A stretch of DNA of 64,000 nt, taken from assembly GCF_020990385.1 (NCBI RefSeq), contig NZ_CP087597.1, positions 1,325,001 to 1,389,000 of the forward strand, written 5' to 3'. Shown one piece after another: positions 28,944-40,660 of the stretch. The notes beneath the pieces are model-generated. The model searched no databases and was not told the DNA's origin. It saw only the letters and a list, made by a program, of their open reading frames with translations. Source of the DNA: Paracoccus sp. MA. GTDB taxonomy: Bacteria; Pseudomonadota; Alphaproteobacteria; Rhodobacterales; Rhodobacteraceae. Position numbers and translations under genes: made by a program. Each line of letters starts with the position of its first letter. Position 1 is the first letter of the stretch.

Positions 28944-29891
28944 ATGCATGTTCTTGCGATCGGAGAGCCGCTGGTCGAATTCACCGCCCGGTCCGATGCC
29001 CCCTCGACCTTCGACCGGCGGCTGGGCGGCGACACGCTGAACACCGCCATCTATCTGGCCCGGCTGATGGGTCCGGGCGCGGTCGGCTATCTGACCGGCC
29101 TGGGCGACGACGCCATGAGCCGCTGGCTGATCGCCGCGGCCGAGGCCGAGGAGGTCGGCATGGCGCCGGTGGTGCTGCGGCCGGGCGGGCGGCCGGGGCT
29201 CAGCTTCATCTCGACCGACGCAGCGGGGGAACGCAGTTTCCTCTATTGGCGCGAACATGCCCCTTTCCGCAGCCTGTTCTGCGATGCGGCGCAGGCGCCG
29301 CTGGCGGCGCTGGAGCAGGCCGGGACACTGTTTCTGTCGGCGATCACCCTGGCCGTGCTGCATGAGGACGGTCGCGCGCGCCTGATGGGCGCGCTGGCCC
29401 GGCGGCGAAAGGCGGGGGCGCGGATCGTCTTCGACACCAATTACCGCCCCGCGCTGTGGCCCGATGCCAAAACCGCCGGCCGGGTCATCGCCCGGGCGGC
29501 GGGGATCGCCACGCTGGTGCTGCCCTCGATGGACGACATGGCCGGCTGTTTCGGCACCGCCGCCCCGGCCGAAGCGATGGCCCTGCTGATGCGCCTGACC
29601 GAAGCCGAGATCGTCCTGACCACCGGCGGCGCGGCGGTCCTGCGCCGCGCGGCGGGGGAAACCGAGGTTCAGGCCCACGCCCTGCCGCCCGCCGTCGCGG
29701 CGCGCGACACGACCGGGGCGGGCGACAGCTTCAATGCGGCCTATCTGGCGGCGCGGCTGGCCGGCCTGGCGCCGCAGCCGGCCATCCTTGCCGCCGCGCG
29801 GCTGGCGGCGGTGGTGGTGCAGCATCCCGGCGCGATCATTCCGCGCCACGCCATGCCCGGCGATCTTCCGGGCCTGCGGGTGGCATCGTGA
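28944..29891 (+). CDS. PfkB-family carbohydrate kinase, possible 2-keto-3-deoxygluconate kinase
   Basis: 315 aa ribokinase fold. N-terminal GEPLVEFTARSDAPSTFDRRLGGDTLNTAIYLARL matches the KdgK opening (GE.L.E...; GGDTLNTA.YLAR), and the anion-hole/catalytic site is ARDTTGAGDSFNAAYLAARL. Starts 2 bp after the dehydrogenase stop; its own stop overlaps the next GTG start. Phosphorylation of KDG or a related deoxy-keto acid is the best guess. Confidence 0.88.
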   Translation: MHVLAIGEPLVEFTARSDAPSTFDRRLGGDTLNTAIYLARLMGPGAVGYLTGLGDDAMSRWLIAAAEAEEVGMAPVVLRPGGRPGLSFISTDAAGERSFLYWREHAPFRSLFCDAAQAPLAALEQAGTLFLSAITLAVLHEDGRARLMGALARRRKAGARIVFDTNYRPALWPDAKTAGRVIARAAGIATLVLPSMDDMAGCFGTAAPAEAMALLMRLTEAEIVLTTGGAAVLRRAAGETEVQAHALPPAVAARDTTGAGDSFNAAYLAARLAGLAPQPAILAAARLAAVVVQHPGAIIPRHAMPGDLPGLRVAS

Positions 29892-30619
29892 CCGGCTTCG
29901 ACGCCGGGGCCGCCGCGCAGGTGCTGCTGGCGGCGCGCAGGTCCGCCCGCCCGGCCGACAGCCTGACCCCGCCGCCCGGCGACACCGCCGCCGCCTATGC
30001 GGTGCAGGAGGCGGTGCTGGCCGGGCTGGGCGATCCCGGCGGGCTGTGGAAGATGGCGCTGCTGGGGGGCGCGGACCGCGAATGCGCGGTGCTGCCCGGC
30101 GCGACCCTGGTGCAGTCCGGCGCGCGGCTGGCCGTGCCCGCCGATGCGCGAATCGAGGTCGAGACGGCGATCCTGCTGGCCGCCGATCCCGGCCCCGACG
30201 CGGCCGAGGACGACATCCTGCGCGCCATCGCCGCCGTGCATCTGGCCTTCGAGCTGGTGGCGCCACGCCTTGCGCCGCAGGCCGAACTGCCGCCCCTTGC
30301 GCGGATGGCCGACAGCTTCAACTCGGCCGGCGTCGTTCTGGGCTCGCGGCTGGCGGAACCGCCGTCGGACCGGCTGGGGATCGAACTGGAGCTGGACGGC
30401 AAGCCGGTCGCGACAACCGAGGCCGCCGCGCCCCTCGCCGATGCGCTGGATTTCCTGCGCTGGCTTTCCGGCCATGCGCGGCGCCAGGGGCGGGACCTGA
30501 AGGCGGGCGACGTGATCATCACCGGCGCGCGGATCGGCCCCCTGCCCCTGAACGGCGCCCGCCATGCCCGCGCCACCGCCGCAGGCGCCTGCGTCGAATT
30601 GCGGCTGGCGGACGGCTGA
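29888..30619 (+). CDS. 2-oxo-4-pentenoate hydratase/FAH-family protein
   Basis: 243 aa. Starts with GTG at 29888 in a GTGA overlap. The pattern PPPGDTAAAYAVQEAVL, LWKMALLGG, VETAILLA, IAAVHLAFELVAPRL and GDVIITGARIGPLPL corresponds to the MhpD-like FAH branch, which hydrates or decarboxylates 2-oxo acids with a bound metal; the metal-site Glu residues would be in the IEVETAILLA strand and around HLAFELVAPR. Last gene of the operon. Its pairing with a KDG-type kinase suggests handling of a 2-oxo-3-deoxy acid. Confidence 0.8.
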   Translation: MTGFDAGAAAQVLLAARRSARPADSLTPPPGDTAAAYAVQEAVLAGLGDPGGLWKMALLGGADRECAVLPGATLVQSGARLAVPADARIEVETAILLAADPGPDAAEDDILRAIAAVHLAFELVAPRLAPQAELPPLARMADSFNSAGVVLGSRLAEPPSDRLGIELELDGKPVATTEAAAPLADALDFLRWLSGHARRQGRDLKAGDVIITGARIGPLPLNGARHARATAAGACVELRLADG

Positions 30620-30910
30620 CGCCCCCTGCCCCGGTCGCCCGCCCGGCAACGCACCGAATCCCTGTCGGGCCGCGCCAGCGATTGCGCGAGCCGGTCGCCG
30701 GACCCCGGCGGCCACGGGCTGCCCCCCGGCCGGCAGCGTGCCGCCACGAGAGCCGGTCCACCGCATCCGCTGGCGGGACATGCGCGCCCTCACCTCCGGC
30801 CGCGCGTCTTCCGCCGCCGGCCCGCTTGCGGCGCCCGGCCATTTCGCCTCTCCCGCAGTTGCGGCCTCCTCCCCAACCGAATAGAACCCCCGCAAACACA
30901 GGAGCTCCCG

Positions 30911-32227
<1,317 letters not shown>

Positions 32228-32286
32228 CCGGACATTCGCCTTTTCCTGCCAGATTGCCCCAAGGACGAACGAATCGGGGGCAATCC

Positions 32287-33336
32287 ATGGGCGTTCCGGC
32301 AATCGGGGGGGCGGGGCTGACCGCCCGGCAGAAGGCGGCGGTGATCGTGCGGCTGGTGCTGGCCGAGGGCGAGGATATCGATCTCGCCCGGCTGCCGGCG
32401 GAATTGCAGACCGGGCTTGCGCAGGAAATGGCGCTGATGGGCGTCATCGACCGCGACACCCGCAATGCCATCGTGGCGGAGTTCTGCGACCGGCTGGAAT
32501 CGGTCGGCCTGTCCTTTCCGGGCGATATCGACGGCACGCTGGACCTGCTCGACGGCCATCTCTCGCCCGACACCAGCGACCGGCTGCGGCGCATGGCGGC
32601 GCTGAACGGCGCCGGCGACCCCTGGGACCGCATCGCGGCGACGACGCCCGCCCTGCTGGCCGAACTGGCCCGGACCGAGGCGGTGGAGATCGCGGCAGTG
32701 ATGTTCTCGAAACTGCCGGTGCCGCGCGCGGCCGAGGTGTTCGGCCTGCTCGACCCCGATCTGGCCCGGCAGATCGCCTATGCCATGTCGCCGACCGGCG
32801 GGATCGGGGCCGATGCGTTGCAGCGCATCGGCAAGGCGCTGATCCAGGCCGCGGATGCGGTGCCGCAGCCGCCGCTGGAGGGCAAGGCCGGCGAAAAGGT
32901 CGGGGCGATCCTGAACTTCTCGCCTTCCAGCATGCGGGACAGCGTGCTGGCGGGCCTGGACGACGACGATGCCGCCTTCGCGGGAGAGGTGCGCAAGACC
33001 ATCTTCACCTGGGCGCATATCCCCCGCCGCGTCGATCCGCGCGACATCGCCCGCATCACGCGCGAGGTGGACAATCCCGTTCTGCTCAAGGCGCTGGCTG
33101 GTGCCAGGGGCGAGGCCCGCGAGACGGTGGATTTCATCCTTGGCGGCATCTCGAGCCGGCTGGCCGAGTCGATGCGCGAGGAGATGGAGGGGCTGGGCAA
33201 GGTCTCGGCCCGCGATGCAGAGGAAGCCATGGATCAGGTGGTGGCGGCGATCCGCCGCATGGAGGCGGCGGGCGACCTGTTCCTGATCGCGCAGGAGCCC
33301 GAGGAAGAGGAACCGGGCGAGGACCCGCCCGGCTGA
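32287..33336 (+). CDS. fliG: Flagellar motor switch protein FliG, stand-alone
   Basis: 349 aa. FliG N, middle and C-terminal domains can be followed: LTARQKAAVIVRLVLAEG at the start, PALLAELARTEAVEIAAVMFSKLPVPRAAEVFGLLDPDLARQIAYAMS in the middle, and FTWAHIPRRVDPRDIARITREVDNPVLLKALAGA...SRLAESMREEMEGLGKV at the C-terminus, which carries torque residues in flagellated species. No other flagellar gene is near. It follows purB after 59 bp and could be on its transcript. An acidic tail (EPEEEEPGEDP) ends the protein. Confidence 0.9.
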   Translation: MGVPAIGGAGLTARQKAAVIVRLVLAEGEDIDLARLPAELQTGLAQEMALMGVIDRDTRNAIVAEFCDRLESVGLSFPGDIDGTLDLLDGHLSPDTSDRLRRMAALNGAGDPWDRIAATTPALLAELARTEAVEIAAVMFSKLPVPRAAEVFGLLDPDLARQIAYAMSPTGGIGADALQRIGKALIQAADAVPQPPLEGKAGEKVGAILNFSPSSMRDSVLAGLDDDDAAFAGEVRKTIFTWAHIPRRVDPRDIARITREVDNPVLLKALAGARGEARETVDFILGGISSRLAESMREEMEGLGKVSARDAEEAMDQVVAAIRRMEAAGDLFLIAQEPEEEEPGEDPPG

Positions 33337-33624
33337 TCCCCGGCAACCGGCGCGGCGGCAGAGGCAGAGCGGCGGCTGGCATGACGCGGATGGCAGAGCG
33401 GCGGCTGCCCGGCGCAAATGGCACGGCGGCGACGGGCGGCTCGGCCGCCGGCGGCACCGCCAGCGGGGCAACGACGTTGCACACGGCGGGCCGCACAGCG
33501 GGCAAGGGCCTGGCCCTTGCTGGTGCCGGGTGCCGCCGCAGGGCTTGCCAGATCCCGGCCCCTGTCCTAGCAGAGGGCGCAACGGCAACTGGGGCCGGGC
33601 CGGGCAATCGTGGGGATCGGAGAC
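33337..33624. other. Gap of 288 bp with a short direct repeat
   Basis: GGCAGAGCGGCGGCTG occurs at 33363-33378 and 33392-33407 (29-bp period). Otherwise GC-rich with no supported gene on either strand. Confidence 0.5.
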
Positions 33625-33768
33625 ATGACAAACCAGATCGCGCTGGTGCTGGGCCTGTTGATCCTGGGCCTGTTCGCGGCGGATGCGCTGATCCTGCATT
33701 GGGGCCTGCCGCTGTTCCTGGGCAAGCAATTCGCCAGCCTGATCGAATATCTCAGCTTCTGGCGATAG
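33625..33768 (+). CDS. 47-aa single-span membrane protein
   Basis: MTNQIALVLGLLILGLFAADALILHWGL... ending LIEYLSFWR. One long hydrophobic helix (about residues 5-27), a short loop, then a basic-aromatic tail. GGAGAC lies just upstream of the ATG at 33625. The sequence has ordered composition unlike the random GC-rich frames around it. I recall similar small proteins encoded before gap in other Rhodobacteraceae; function unknown. Confidence 0.72.
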   Translation: MTNQIALVLGLLILGLFAADALILHWGLPLFLGKQFASLIEYLSFWR

Positions 33769-34020
33769 GGGGCAGCTCCCAGAGCGCACGCCGCGCGATT
33801 CGCCCGGCGCTGCCGGGCGGCGCGGGACGGGCGCATCTCCTCCCGGCGACACGGCGCGCCTCTCCCGTCCGCTTCCAGCCGGCGGCCCGACGGCGCCCGC
33901 CGCGTCGCGATCCGGCAACTTTCGATCAAGTTTCCACCCCCGCCGCCTTGAGGCATTTGCATTCCCCCGGCAATGCGGGCTATCAGCACCGCGAAACATC
34001 ATCAGCGGCGGAGGAACCCC

Positions 34021-35022
<1,002 letters not shown>

Positions 35023-35046
35023 GCCCGGAGCCGGCCGAAGAAACGG

Positions 35047-35078
35047 AAAACGCGCCCCGGAAACGAGGGCGCGTTTTT
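35047..35078 (+). terminator. Terminator after gap
   Basis: 11-bp stem AAAACGCGCCC/GGGCGCGTTTT (35047-35057 and 35067-35077) with a 9-nt loop and T run. The A run on the other side lets it also serve the leftward gene that ends at 35122. Confidence 0.92.
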
Positions 35079-35121
35079 CATATCCGGTCGGATCCCGGCG
35101 CCCAGGCGCAGGCCGCGCGCG

Positions 35122-35436
35122 TCAGCCCTTGCCCGAGAGGCGCCGCACATTGGCGCGGGTGCGCCGGCGATAGGGCCGCAGCGCCGCCGCCATGACCCGG
35201 TCGGCGCGCTCGCCGCGCCCCGCCGCACGCAAGGCGGCATGCAGCGCCTCGGTGGCGGCATCGGCCTTCTCGACCACCATGCGCCGCGGCTCGGCCGCAT
35301 CCTGGCGCACCAGGCCCAGCAGACCCGCGGTGCGCCATGCGATGACCATATGCGATTCCCAGGCCATGCGCGCCATCTGCTGCCACAGCAGCAGCGGCGC
35401 CTGCATGGCCGAATAATTCATCATTCCGAAACCCAT
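35122..35436 (-). CDS. Conserved hypothetical protein
   Basis: 104 aa from [16 protein letters not shown] at 35436, chosen for the AGGGAA ribosome site just upstream. The N-terminal half is Met/aromatic-rich and amphipathic ([30 protein letters not shown]); the C-terminal half is basic ([25 protein letters not shown]). Similar small proteins occur in Rhodobacteraceae, sometimes mislabelled as antibiotic ABC transporter, but no transporter feature is present. The N-terminal phasin-like helix is a weak alternative. Confidence 0.75.
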   Translation of the reverse strand: MGFGMMNYSAMQAPLLLWQQMARMAWESHMVIAWRTAGLLGLVRQDAAEPRRMVVEKADAATEALHAALRAAGRGERADRVMAAALRPYRRRTRANVRRLSGKG

Positions 35437-35564
35437 CCCGAATTCCCTTCGCACGACCGCTAGGCGGGACAGGCTGCGCCCCCGGCGGCGAAATGCCAAG
35501 AGCCACTTTGGGATTGCCCTTTGCCCTATGGCCTTGTTGCCGCACCCGGTATAGAGGGAAAATC

Positions 35565-36608
35565 ATGATCCGATCCGTAACGCTCCGACGCCCCGACGAC
35601 TGGCACCTGCATCTGCGCGACGGCGCCATGCTGCAGGCAGTGGCTTCATTTTCCGGCCATTTCGGCCGGGCGATCATCATGCCGAACCTGGTGCCGCCGG
35701 TGGTGACCGGCGCGCAGGCCGCGGCCTATCGCGACCGGATCCGCGCCGCCCTGGGCCCGGAAATGACGTTGCGTCCCTTGATGACGCTCTACCTCACCGA
35801 AACCACCGATCCGGCCGATGTTCTGGCCGCCCATGCCGAGGGAATCATCTCGGCGGTCAAGCTCTACCCGGCCGGCGCGACCACCAATTCGGCCTCGGGC
35901 GTGCGCGATTTCGACAAGGTGCGCGGCGTGCTGGAGGCCATGGCCCAGGCCGGCATCCCGCTCTGCTTCCATGGCGAGGTCACCGATCCGGCGGTGGACA
36001 TCTTCGACCGCGAGGCCGTTTTCATCGACCGGGTGCTGGACCCGATCCGCCGCGCCACCCCCGGCCTGCGCGTGGTGATGGAACATATCACCACCTCGGA
36101 CGGCGTGGATTATGTCGCCGCCAACGAGGATATCGGCGCGACCATCACCACCCACCACCTGGTCATCAACCGCAACCACATCCTGGCGGGCGGCATCCGC
36201 CCGCATTACTACTGCCTGCCGGTCGCCAAGCGCGAGACGCACCGGCTGGCGCTGCGCCGCGCCGCGACCTCGGGCGATGCGCGCTTCTTCCTCGGCACCG
36301 ACTCGGCGCCGCACCCGGACCGCGCCAAGGAATCGGCCTGCGGCTGCGCCGGCTGCTTCACCGCACCGAACACCATGTCGATCCTGGCGCAGGTCTTCGA
36401 GGAGGAGGATGCGCTCGACCGGCTGGAAGGCTTCACCTCGCTGCATGGCGCCGGTTTCTACCGCATGGAACCCAACGAGGACCGCATCCGGCTGGTCCGG
36501 CGCGACACGCCCGCCGCCTATCCGACTCATATCCCCGCCGGCGACGAGACCGTCACCGTGTTCGACCCCGGCTTCCCGCTCTACTGGCACCTCGAGGATC
36601 CCGCATGA
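35565..36608 (+). CDS. pyrC: Dihydroorotase, class II (PyrC type)
   Basis: 347 aa zinc hydrolase forming dihydroorotate from carbamoyl aspartate. Metal ligands: [10 protein letters not shown] (two His), carbamylated Lys in SAVKLYPAG, His in CFHGEV and MEHITT, catalytic Asp in FLGTDSAPH. Its stop overlaps the pyrE start by 4 bp, forming a pyrimidine operon. Confidence 0.97.
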   Translation: MIRSVTLRRPDDWHLHLRDGAMLQAVASFSGHFGRAIIMPNLVPPVVTGAQAAAYRDRIRAALGPEMTLRPLMTLYLTETTDPADVLAAHAEGIISAVKLYPAGATTNSASGVRDFDKVRGVLEAMAQAGIPLCFHGEVTDPAVDIFDREAVFIDRVLDPIRRATPGLRVVMEHITTSDGVDYVAANEDIGATITTHHLVINRNHILAGGIRPHYYCLPVAKRETHRLALRRAATSGDARFFLGTDSAPHPDRAKESACGCAGCFTAPNTMSILAQVFEEEDALDRLEGFTSLHGAGFYRMEPNEDRIRLVRRDTPAAYPTHIPAGDETVTVFDPGFPLYWHLEDPA

Positions 36609-37276
36609 CCCTGCCCTTTCCCCCGCATGAGGAAATCGCCCGGCTGACCGCCCGCATGCTGCTGGAGATCAAGGCGGTGCATTTCAACGCGGCCGAGCCC
36701 TTCACCTATGCCTCGGGGCTGAAGGGACCGACCTATATCGACTGCCGCAAGCTGATCAGCTTCCCGCGCATCCGCTCGACACTGATGGACTTCCTGGCGG
36801 CGACGGTCCTGCGCGAGGCGGGCTTCGCCGCCTTCGACAATGTCGCCGGCGGCGAAACGGCGGGCATCCCCTTTGCCGCCTGGGTGGCCGAGCGGCTGGA
36901 ACTGCCGATGACCTATGTGCGCAAGAAGCCCAAGGGCTACGGCCGCAATGCCCGCATCGAGGGCGCCATGACCGAGGGCCAGCGCGTGCTGCTGGTCGAG
37001 GACCTGACCACCGACGGCGGCTCGAAGCTGAGCTTCGTCGACGCGATCCGCGAGACCGGCGCCACCTGCGGCCATACGGCGGTGATCTTCTATTACGGCA
37101 TCTTCCCGGACACCACGCAGCGCCTGGCCGACCATGGCGTCAGGCTGCATTATCTCTGCACCTGGTGGGACGTTCTGGCCGAGGCCAAGGCGCAGGGCTT
37201 CTATGACGAGGCGACGCTCTCCGAGGTCGAGAGCTTCCTGACCGATCCGCGCGCCTGGCAGGCCGCGCATCCCTGA
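36605..37276 (+). CDS. pyrE: Orotate phosphoribosyltransferase
   Basis: 223 aa. PRPP-binding motif [19 protein letters not shown] and the catalytic loop [17 protein letters not shown]. Substrate side: [17 protein letters not shown] full-length PyrE, co-translated with pyrC. Confidence 0.96.
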   Translation: MTLPFPPHEEIARLTARMLLEIKAVHFNAAEPFTYASGLKGPTYIDCRKLISFPRIRSTLMDFLAATVLREAGFAAFDNVAGGETAGIPFAAWVAERLELPMTYVRKKPKGYGRNARIEGAMTEGQRVLLVEDLTTDGGSKLSFVDAIRETGATCGHTAVIFYYGIFPDTTQRLADHGVRLHYLCTWWDVLAEAKAQGFYDEATLSEVESFLTDPRAWQAAHP

Positions 37277-37320
37277 CTTGGCCCCAGCCTGCGGGCACGG
37301 TGCCTGGCAGCACGGTGGCA

Positions 37321-37389
37321 ATGGGTATTTGAGCAACAGAGAAGACCGGGGCGCCGCGCGCTGGTCTTCTCTGTTGCTCAAATACCCAT
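37321..37389. repeat. Perfect 27-bp inverted repeat between pyrE and dnaB
   Basis: Arms at 37321-37347 and 37363-37389 are exact reverse complements around a 15-nt GC loop. The arm contains GTATTTGAGCAACAGAGAAG, related to the repeat at 48994-49026. The RNA would be a very stable hairpin. It could end the pyrCE message (no T run) or be a mobile REP-like palindrome. Confidence 0.9.
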
Positions 37390-37432
37390 GCCGCCCTCGC
37401 CACCCGCGCAAGGGCGGCAATCTGCCCACAGC

Positions 37433-37480
37433 TTATCCACAGCATATCCCGATGGACCCCGGAGCGCATAAGGTGGATAA
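37433..37480. promoter_or_regulatory. DnaA boxes upstream of dnaB
   Basis: TTATCCACA (37433-37441) is a perfect DnaA box. GGTGGATAA (37472-37480) is a one-mismatch box in reverse orientation, 36 bp before the dnaB start. This suggests DnaA control of dnaB transcription, or less likely an origin element. Confidence 0.55.
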
Positions 37481-37516
37481 CGACCCCCAGCCGAGTCGAA
37501 GGTCGGAGACCATGGG

Positions 37517-39016
37517 ATGAGCGAGTTGCGCGCCGTCGAAGTCAGGAAACCCGGCGAGATCGCCGAGGCCGCCGCCGAACAGGCGGTGCCCTTTTCGATC
37601 GAGGCCGAGCAGCAGCTGCTGGGCGCGCTTCTGACCAATAACGAGGTCTATGACCACGTCTCGCGCATCATCAAGGCCGGGCATTTCTACGACCCGGTCC
37701 ACCGCCGCATCTACGAGATCTGCGCCGAGCGCATCGCCCGGAACGCGCTGGCCAGCCCGGTGACGATCAAGGCCTTCATGGAGCATGACGCGGGGCTCAA
37801 GGAACTGGGCGGACCGGCCTATCTGGCGCGTCTGGCCGGGGCGGCGATCTCCTCCCATGCCGCGCGCGACTATGCGCAGATGATCCGAGAATTCGCCCTG
37901 CGGCGCGAGCTGATCGGGCTGGGGCAGGACATCGCCGCCCGCGCCTCGACCGTCTCGGTCAGCGATTCCGCCGAGGAGCAGATCAAGGAGGCCGAGCAGG
38001 TCCTCTACAAGCTCGGCGAGCAGGGCGTGGCCGAGCGGGGTTTCCAGAGCTTCCTTGCCGCGGTCACCGGCGCGCTGAATGCCGCCAATGCCGCCTTCAG
38101 CCGGGGCGGCGGGCTGTCGGGCATCTCGACCGGGCTGGTGGATCTGGACGGCAAGATGGGCGGGCTGAACCGCTCGGACCTGATCATCCTGGCCGGGCGG
38201 CCTTCGATGGGCAAGACCTCGCTGGCGACGAACATCGCCTTCAACGTCGCCAGGGAGCACAAGCTGGGCGAGCTGCCCGACGGCACGCATGGCACGGTGG
38301 CGGGCGGCGTCGTCGGCTTCTTCAGCCTGGAGATGTCGGCCGAGCAGCTGGCAGCGCGCATCCTCTCCGAGGCGGCCGAGGTGCCCAGCGAGGCGATCCG
38401 CCGCGGCGACATGACCGAGGACGAGTTCCGCCGTTTCGTGAAGGCCGCGCACGACCTGCAGAACTGCCCGCTTTACATAGACGACACGCCGGCGCTGCCG
38501 ATCAACCAGCTGGCCGCGCGGGCCCGCAAGCTCAAGCGCACCATGGGGCTGGACCTGCTGATCGTGGACTATCTGCAGCTGCTGCGCGCCGCCTCGGCCA
38601 AGGACAGCCGCGTCAACGAGGTCAGCGAGATCACCCAGGGTCTCAAGGCCGTCGCCAAGGAGCTGGACATCCCCGTCATCGCGCTCTCGCAGCTGTCGCG
38701 CCAGGTCGAGGCGCGCGAGGACAAGCGCCCGCAGCTGTCCGACCTGCGCGAATCCGGCTCGATCGAGCAGGACGCCGATATCGTCATGTTCGTCTTCCGC
38801 GAGGAATATTACCGCGAGCGCGAAAAGCCCGCCGACCACGACCTGGACAAGATGGCGGCCTGGCAGCAGGTCATGGAGGCCTGCCACGGCAAGGCCGAGG
38901 TCATCATCGGCAAGCAGCGCCACGGCCCCATCGGCACCGTCGAGCTGTCCTTCGAGGGCCGCTTCACCCGCTTCGGCAACCTGGAGAAGCATCGCAGCTG
39001 GGACCGTTCTGAATGA
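37517..39016 (+). CDS. dnaB: Replicative DNA helicase
   Basis: 499 aa hexameric RecA-fold helicase. N-terminal domain PFSIEAEQQLLGALL...HFYDPVHRRIYE; Walker A AGRPSMGKTSLA; H3/Walker B LDLLIVDYLQLL; SQLSRQVEAREDKRPQLSDLRESGSIEQDADIVMF; C-terminal HGPIGTVELSFEGRFTRF. No intein. A DUF486 gene overlaps its stop by 4 bp. Confidence 0.97.
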   Translation: MSELRAVEVRKPGEIAEAAAEQAVPFSIEAEQQLLGALLTNNEVYDHVSRIIKAGHFYDPVHRRIYEICAERIARNALASPVTIKAFMEHDAGLKELGGPAYLARLAGAAISSHAARDYAQMIREFALRRELIGLGQDIAARASTVSVSDSAEEQIKEAEQVLYKLGEQGVAERGFQSFLAAVTGALNAANAAFSRGGGLSGISTGLVDLDGKMGGLNRSDLIILAGRPSMGKTSLATNIAFNVAREHKLGELPDGTHGTVAGGVVGFFSLEMSAEQLAARILSEAAEVPSEAIRRGDMTEDEFRRFVKAAHDLQNCPLYIDDTPALPINQLAARARKLKRTMGLDLLIVDYLQLLRAASAKDSRVNEVSEITQGLKAVAKELDIPVIALSQLSRQVEAREDKRPQLSDLRESGSIEQDADIVMFVFREEYYREREKPADHDLDKMAAWQQVMEACHGKAEVIIGKQRHGPIGTVELSFEGRFTRFGNLEKHRSWDRSE

Positions 39017-39375
39017 ACCTGCCGGTGCCTGCGGTCACCATCGGCCTGCTGATCCTGTCGAACCTGTTCATGACCGTCGCCTGGTATGGGCACCTGAAGT
39101 TCAAGGCCGCGCCGCTGCTGCTGGTGATCCTGGTCAGCTGGGGCATCGCCTTCTTCGAATATGTGCTGCAGGTGCCGGCGAACCGCAGCGGCTACGGCCA
39201 TTTCAGCGCCGCGCAGCTCAAGACCATCCAGGAGGTGATCAGCCTGTCGATCTTCGTGCTGTTCTCGTGGCTCTGGCTGGGCGAGCGGCTGACCTGGAAC
39301 ATCGGCCTGGGCTTCGGCTTCATCTGCTTCGGCGCCTTCCTGATCTTTCACAGGTTCGGCGCAGCCCCGAATTGA
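39013..39375 (+). CDS. DUF486 family membrane protein
   Basis: 120 aa with four hydrophobic helices. DUF486 markers: LSNLFMTVAWYGHLKFK, WGIAFFEYVLQVPANRSGYGHFSAAQLKTIQEVISLSIFVLFSWLWLGERL. Related to small DMT transporters; function not established. Its start overlaps the dnaB stop (ATGA). Confidence 0.92.
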   Translation: MNLPVPAVTIGLLILSNLFMTVAWYGHLKFKAAPLLLVILVSWGIAFFEYVLQVPANRSGYGHFSAAQLKTIQEVISLSIFVLFSWLWLGERLTWNIGLGFGFICFGAFLIFHRFGAAPN

Positions 39376-39438
39376 GGCGAAACAGCGCCGCGTAAACAGG
39401 CGGTTGCCTTTGTCCGCCGCTCGGGCAATCTATGCGCC

Positions 39439-40644
39439 ATGACCGCCCTTCCCCCCGCCCCGCGCCGGCCCAGCCTGATCACCCTCGTCTCGATTTCGGC
39501 CACGGGCGCGCTGTCGATGAACATCTTCCTGCCCTCGCTGCCGGCGATGGCGCGGGATTTCGGCGTCGAATACGGCTTCATGCAGCTGTCGGTCTCGGCC
39601 TTCCTGGCGGTCAGCGCGGTGCTGCAGCTGCTTTGCGGCCCGATCAGCGACCGTTTCGGGCGCCGGCCGGTGGTGCTGGGCTCCTTCGCGATCTTCCTGC
39701 TGGCAACGCTGGGCACGCTGCTGGCGCCCAGTGCCGGCTGGTTCATGCTGTTCCGGCTGGTCCAGGCGGTGGTGACGACCGGCTTCGTCATCAGCCGCGC
39801 CGTGGTGCGCGACATCGTCCCGGCCGAGCAGGCGGCCAGCATGATCGGCTATGTCACCATGGGCATGTCGCTGGTGCCGATGATCGCCCCGACCCTGGGC
39901 GGCGTGCTGGACGAGACGCTGGGCTGGCAGGCCAGCTTCATCGCCATGGGCATCGCCGGGCTTGGCGTCATGGCGCTTTGCGCCTGGGACCTGACCGAGA
40001 CGGCGCGCGGCGGCGGCGTGCCGCTGCGCCAGCAGGTCGCGACCTATCCGGTGCTGGCCCGTTCGCAGCGGTTCTGGGGCTACGCGCTGGCGGCGACGCT
40101 GAGCGCGGGCTCGTTCTATGCCTATCTGGGCGGCGCGCCCTTCGTGGGGCAGGTCGTGCTGCACCTGACGCCGGCCGAGGTCGGCTACTGGTTCGCGGGC
40201 CCCTCGATCGGCTATGCGCTGGGGAACTTCATTTCGGCCCGGTTCTCGACGCGGATCGGCATGAACCGGATGATCCTCGTCGGCGCGCTGATCTGCTCGG
40301 GTTTCCTTCTGGCGGCGCTGCTGGTGGATCTGGCCGGCGGGCTGACGCCGCTGGTGTTCTTCGGCGCGGTCGGCTTCATGGGGCTGGGGAACGGCATGCT
40401 GCTGCCCAATGCCAATGCCGGCATGATGAGCGTGCGGCCCGAACTGGCCGGCACCGCCAGCGGCCTGGGCGGAGCCATGGCGGTCGCGGGCGGGGCCGGG
40501 CTGGCGGCGCTGGCCGGCGCGCTGCTGCATGACGATTCCGGCGCCGGGCCGCTGCTGGTGATCATGACCGGCTCGGCCATCGCCTCGATCCTGTTCATCC
40601 TTTGGGTGATGATCCGCGAAAGGCAGGTCATCGCCCGCGGCTGA
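39439..40644 (+). CDS. Bcr/CflA-type MFS drug efflux transporter
   Basis: 401 aa, 12 helices. ALSMNIFLPSLPAMARDFGV (helix 1 of the Bcr group), GPISDRFGRRPVVLG (motif A), FRLVQAVVTTGFVISRAVVRDI (motif C region). Proton antiporter for drugs such as bicyclomycin, or a metabolite exporter. Separate from dnaB-DUF486 by about 60 bp, same direction. Confidence 0.92.
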   Translation: MTALPPAPRRPSLITLVSISATGALSMNIFLPSLPAMARDFGVEYGFMQLSVSAFLAVSAVLQLLCGPISDRFGRRPVVLGSFAIFLLATLGTLLAPSAGWFMLFRLVQAVVTTGFVISRAVVRDIVPAEQAASMIGYVTMGMSLVPMIAPTLGGVLDETLGWQASFIAMGIAGLGVMALCAWDLTETARGGGVPLRQQVATYPVLARSQRFWGYALAATLSAGSFYAYLGGAPFVGQVVLHLTPAEVGYWFAGPSIGYALGNFISARFSTRIGMNRMILVGALICSGFLLAALLVDLAGGLTPLVFFGAVGFMGLGNGMLLPNANAGMMSVRPELAGTASGLGGAMAVAGGAGLAALAGALLHDDSGAGPLLVIMTGSAIASILFILWVMIRERQVIARG

Positions 40645-40660
40645 CCCCTTGCGGCGGCGC

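Noticed and set aside
32287..33336. Part of a flagellar operon
   Set aside because: Neighbours are purB and gap; no other flagellar gene is visible.
33363..33407. Tandem or CRISPR-like array
   Set aside because: Only two 16-bp copies at 29-bp spacing; no further repeats, no cas genes anywhere in the window.
37433..37480. Chromosomal replication origin
   Set aside because: Only two DnaA boxes and no AT-rich unwinding region or dnaA/hemE-type neighbours.
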